Below, piece after piece: positions 5,916 through 6,175 of a stretch of DNA of 6,175 nt (its first letter is position 1; every line of letters begins with the position of its first letter). The notes beneath the pieces are model-generated. The model ran no database searches. It saw only the letters and a list, made by a program, of their open reading frames with translations, and was not told the origin of the DNA. The stretch is taken from NCBI GenBank assembly GCA_027031025.1, contig JALVEJ010000003.1, positions 1 through 6,175 of the forward strand, given 5' to 3'. Source of the DNA: Flavobacteriales bacterium (lineage in GTDB: Bacteria > Bacteroidota > Bacteroidia > Flavobacteriales > Flavobacteriaceae). Position numbers and translations under genes: made by a program.

Positions 5916-6175
5916 AACCAAAAATATTAGGTTTAATCGGTTATCCGTTAGCGCACTCGTTTTCAAGGCAATATTTTGCTGAAAAATTTGAAAAAGAAGG
6001 TATTAAAGATTATGTTTACCAGAATTTTGAATTGGAAAAACTCAATCTCTTTCCCGACTTAATAAAAAATCATCCCGACATAACCGGTTTGAATGTTACG
6101 ATACCTTACAAGGAAAAAATTTTGAAATTTGTCGATGAAGTTTCGCCGGAAGTAGAAGCCGTAGGAGCGGCAAAT
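5912..6175 (+). CDS. aroE: Shikimate dehydrogenase, 3'-truncated by the window
   Basis: The first 88 codons of the NADP-dependent enzyme that reduces 3-dehydroshikimate to shikimate in aromatic amino acid synthesis. GYPLAHSFS (10-18) carries the two serines that bind the substrate carboxylate (Ser16, Ser18). GLNVTIPYKEKI (59-70) holds the substrate Asn61 and the catalytic Lys67. VGAAN (84-88) at the window edge corresponds to the IGAVN motif. The NADP-binding half lies beyond 6175. The ATG shares four bases (ATGA) with the popT stop, so aroE is probably translated by ribosomes finishing popT and has no promoter of its own here. All key residues visible in this half are intact. Confidence 0.96.
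   Translation, partial: MKPKILGLIGYPLAHSFSRQYFAEKFEKEGIKDYVYQNFELEKLNLFPDLIKNHPDITGLNVTIPYKEKILKFVDEVSPEVEAVGAAN

Overview
The window looks like a stretch of chromosome from a low-GC member of the Bacteroidota, most probably a Flavobacteriia-like organism. The reasons are the AT-rich spacers, the absence of Shine-Dalgarno sequences before the starts, TAnnTTTG (-7 type) promoter boxes a short fixed distance before three genes, and the gene families present. The taxon is inferred from these traits and not from any database match. All six genes lie on the + strand, and the first and last run off the window.

Layout: (1) 2-1228, the C-terminal part of an SNF2-family DNA-dependent ATPase, entered just after helicase motif I. 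(2) 1229-1657, a 429-base spacer holding a cluster of short palindromic repeats inside a possible 244-base non-coding element with imperfect terminal inverted repeats. (3) 1658-2932, a 424-residue cation:proton antiporter of the CPA superfamily with unusual residues at the ion-binding positions. (4) 2995-3366, a compact methylglyoxal synthase (mgsA) with all catalytic residues. (5) 3566-4801, a cytoplasmic protein made almost wholly of TPR repeats. (6) 4974-5915, a DUF368 membrane protein, a family now known as polyprenyl-phosphate transporters (PopT). (7) 5912-6175, the start of shikimate dehydrogenase (aroE), overlapping popT by four bases.

How the genes relate: popT and aroE are clearly one transcription and translation unit. 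mgsA, the TPR gene and popT each have a TAnnTTTG box 17-21 bases before their ATG, so each probably starts its own transcript with a very short leader. The antiporter and mgsA are adjacent, which recalls the E. coli link between methylglyoxal stress and cation/proton antiport, but here the link is only suggestive.

Most of the window is ordinary housekeeping chromosome, and I see no defence system, CRISPR array, RNA gene or complete insertion sequence. The least explained parts are the nested repeat cluster at 1296-1539 and the altered antiporter active site.
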